Assembly: GCA_023433445.1 (NCBI GenBank)
Contig: JAEZCS010000153.1
Coordinates: 1 to 5,456 of the forward strand
Length of the DNA: 5,456 nucleotides
Direction of reading: 5' to 3'
From: Pseudomonadota bacterium
GTDB lineage: Bacteria; Pseudomonadota; Alphaproteobacteria; Sphingomonadales; Sphingomonadaceae
This document shows positions 5,012 through 5,456 of the stretch, in pieces. Each line of letters begins with the position of its first letter. Position 1 is the first letter of the stretch. A model generated the notes under the pieces. That model was not told where the DNA came from. It ran no database searches and saw only the letters and a program-made list of their open reading frames with translations. Position numbers and translations under genes: made by a program.

Positions 5012-5253
5012 GGTTCGGACTATCTGGAACAGCCGGTTTCGGACTTTCGGGAACGCGACACTCGGACTTTCGGGAACGCGCGGACCTCGCAAACCCGCAG
5101 AAATCCTCGCGGAATCGACCCCCTTCTAACAGTGCTAATAGAATCGAATCCTTCGGATTCTTGCTAACGCGGCCGCGCGTTGTGGATTTCGGGGGCTGTC
5201 TCGCCGATCGCGGCCGCCGTTCTCACTATCGCTGCGGGAGGCGGACGCCATGA
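5008..5253 (+). CDS. Possible small ORF across the origin, joining repA and the methylase gene
   Basis: 81 residues. Its ATG overlaps the repA stop as ATGA (5008-5011), with GGAGA (4996-5000) seven bases upstream. Its TGA (5251-5253) overlaps the methyltransferase ATG, again as ATGA. Residues 4-16 read GLSGTAGFGLSGT, encoded by the first two iterons. The third iteron is shifted and reads HSDFRER, so the peptide is not maintained. The rest is Arg/Ser/Pro-rich with no domain I recognise. It may be a real coupled leader peptide, the displaced tail of RepA after a -1 frameshift, or open frame by chance over origin DNA. I favour the DNA having a non-coding role. Confidence 0.25.
   Translation: MRFGLSGTAGFGLSGTRHSDFRERADLANPQKSSRNRPPSNSANRIESFGFLLTRPRVVDFGGCLADRGRRSHYRCGRRTP
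5014..5078 (+). repeat. Three iteron-type direct repeats, probable RepA binding sites
   Basis: Copies lie at 5014-5031 (TTCGGACTATCTGGAACA), 5038-5055 (TTCGGACTTTCGGGAACG) and 5061-5078 (CTCGGACTTTCGGGAACG). Copies 2 and 3 differ by one base; copy 1 is more diverged. Starts are 24 and 23 bases apart, close to two helical turns, so bound initiators would line up on one face. Location directly after repA is typical of an iteron-controlled origin. A similar GCGGAC at 5080 does not continue the motif. Confidence 0.8.
5126..5189. other. Probable replication origin segment next to the iterons
   Basis: This stretch is poorer in G and C than its surroundings. It contains three CTAA boxes (5126, 5135, 5164), a perfect hairpin GAATCC-TTC-GGATTC (5146-5160) and a second perfect inverted repeat AACGCG-GCCG-CGCGTT (5166-5181). 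TGTGGATTT (5181-5189) matches the reverse DnaA-box consensus TGTGNATAA at seven of nine bases. With the iterons this resembles an origin of vegetative replication. No experimental signature can be read, and the DnaA box is weak. Confidence 0.5.
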
Positions 5254-5456
5254 CGATCCTCGTCGGCGACTGCCGCCAGCTCATGCCCGAGCACGCTCCC
5301 TTCGACATGATCCTCGCCGATCCGCCCTATGGCGACACGTCACTCAAATGGGATCGTCGGGTCGAAGCCTGGCATCGCGTGTCCGTGCAGTGTCTCAAGC
5401 CGACCGGATCGCTGTGGGTATTCGGTTCGCTGCGCTATTTCATGGCGGACGCACGC
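5250..5456 (+). CDS. DPPY-type DNA N6-adenine methyltransferase (5' part, runs off the window)
   Basis: The first 69 residues are present, with no stop before the window end. The start ATG has GGGAGG (5236-5241) eight bases upstream. Residues 1-22 (MTILVGDCRQLMPE...FDMIL) and the catalytic motif IV ADPPYGDTSLKWD (23-35) mark a SAM-dependent amino-methyltransferase acting on adenine (or less often N4-cytosine). The following GSLWVFGSLRYF (53-64) is the strand after motif IV typical of this fold. The SAM-binding FxGxG motif should lie beyond the window, giving the motif IV-first order of beta-class enzymes. No restriction endonuclease gene is visible, so it may be an orphan methylase that marks the element or its origin. 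Target sequence cannot be predicted. Confidence 0.87.
   Translation, partial: MTILVGDCRQLMPEHAPFDMILADPPYGDTSLKWDRRVEAWHRVSVQCLKPTGSLWVFGSLRYFMADAR

Noticed and set aside
4574..5092. 172-codon minus-strand frame opposite the end of repA
   Set aside because: Antisense to conserved RPA-family sequence and to the iterons, with no domain of its own.
5080..5097. Fourth iteron beginning GCGGAC
   Set aside because: Only the first six bases resemble the motif, and it starts 18 bases after the equivalent position of copy 3, out of the 23-24 base phase.
5169..5217. Two GCGGCCGC octamers 41 bases apart near the origin
   Set aside because: Self-complementary GC octamers are expected in such GC-rich DNA; the first is already part of the 5166-5181 inverted repeat.
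1..5456. CRISPR array, tRNA, rRNA or insertion sequence
   Set aside because: No regularly spaced repeats, no tRNA-like cloverleaf, no rRNA signature, and no transposase or terminal inverted repeats were seen.

Overview
The window (5,456 bp, GC-rich) looks like the accessory backbone of an alphaproteobacterial mobile element, either an integrative and conjugative element (ICE) or a plasmid. The GC content, codon use and the Replication initiator protein A (RPA) family suggest a sphingomonad- or rhizobium-type host. The exact genus cannot be read from this sequence. No integrase, relaxase, rRNA, tRNA, transposase or CRISPR array is present.

Layout. (1) Positions 21-906, minus strand: a two-gene toxin-antitoxin operon. 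It has a ribbon-helix-helix-like antitoxin followed by a PIN/VapC-type ribonuclease toxin, with the reading frames overlapping. (2) Positions 907-1541: about 635 bp with no convincing gene, holding only the antitoxin promoter and a GC-rich hairpin repeat. (3) Positions 1542-2037: a 31-bp dyad, a single-stranded DNA-binding protein gene (ssb) and a strong intrinsic terminator. (4) Positions 2056-3723: a control module of a small XRE-type DNA-binding protein (QseC-like), an 83-residue protein resembling the QseM antiactivator, and a 259-residue DUF6499/DUF2285-type activator (FseA-like). (5) Positions 3845-5011: an excisionase-type winged-helix protein (RdfS-like) abutting the repA replication initiator gene. 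(6) Positions 5012-5249: a probable origin with three iterons, hairpins and a possible DnaA box. (7) Positions 5250 to the window end: the start of a DPPY-type DNA N6-adenine methyltransferase.

How it may work together. In the Mesorhizobium symbiosis island ICEMlSym(R7A), QseC controls qseM, QseM blocks the activators TraR and FseA, and FseA switches on the excisionase rdfS. The same four kinds of protein appear here in the order QseC, QseM, FseA, RdfS on one strand, directly before repA and an iteron cluster. The inference is that excision or transfer and replication of this element are controlled together. The protein-family calls rest on sequence resemblance read by eye, and the regulatory sites are inferred from repeats and symmetry. 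The most interesting points are this compact switch with its shared operator-like motifs, and the iterons, whose family-typical LSGT peptide lies in a different reading frame from repA.
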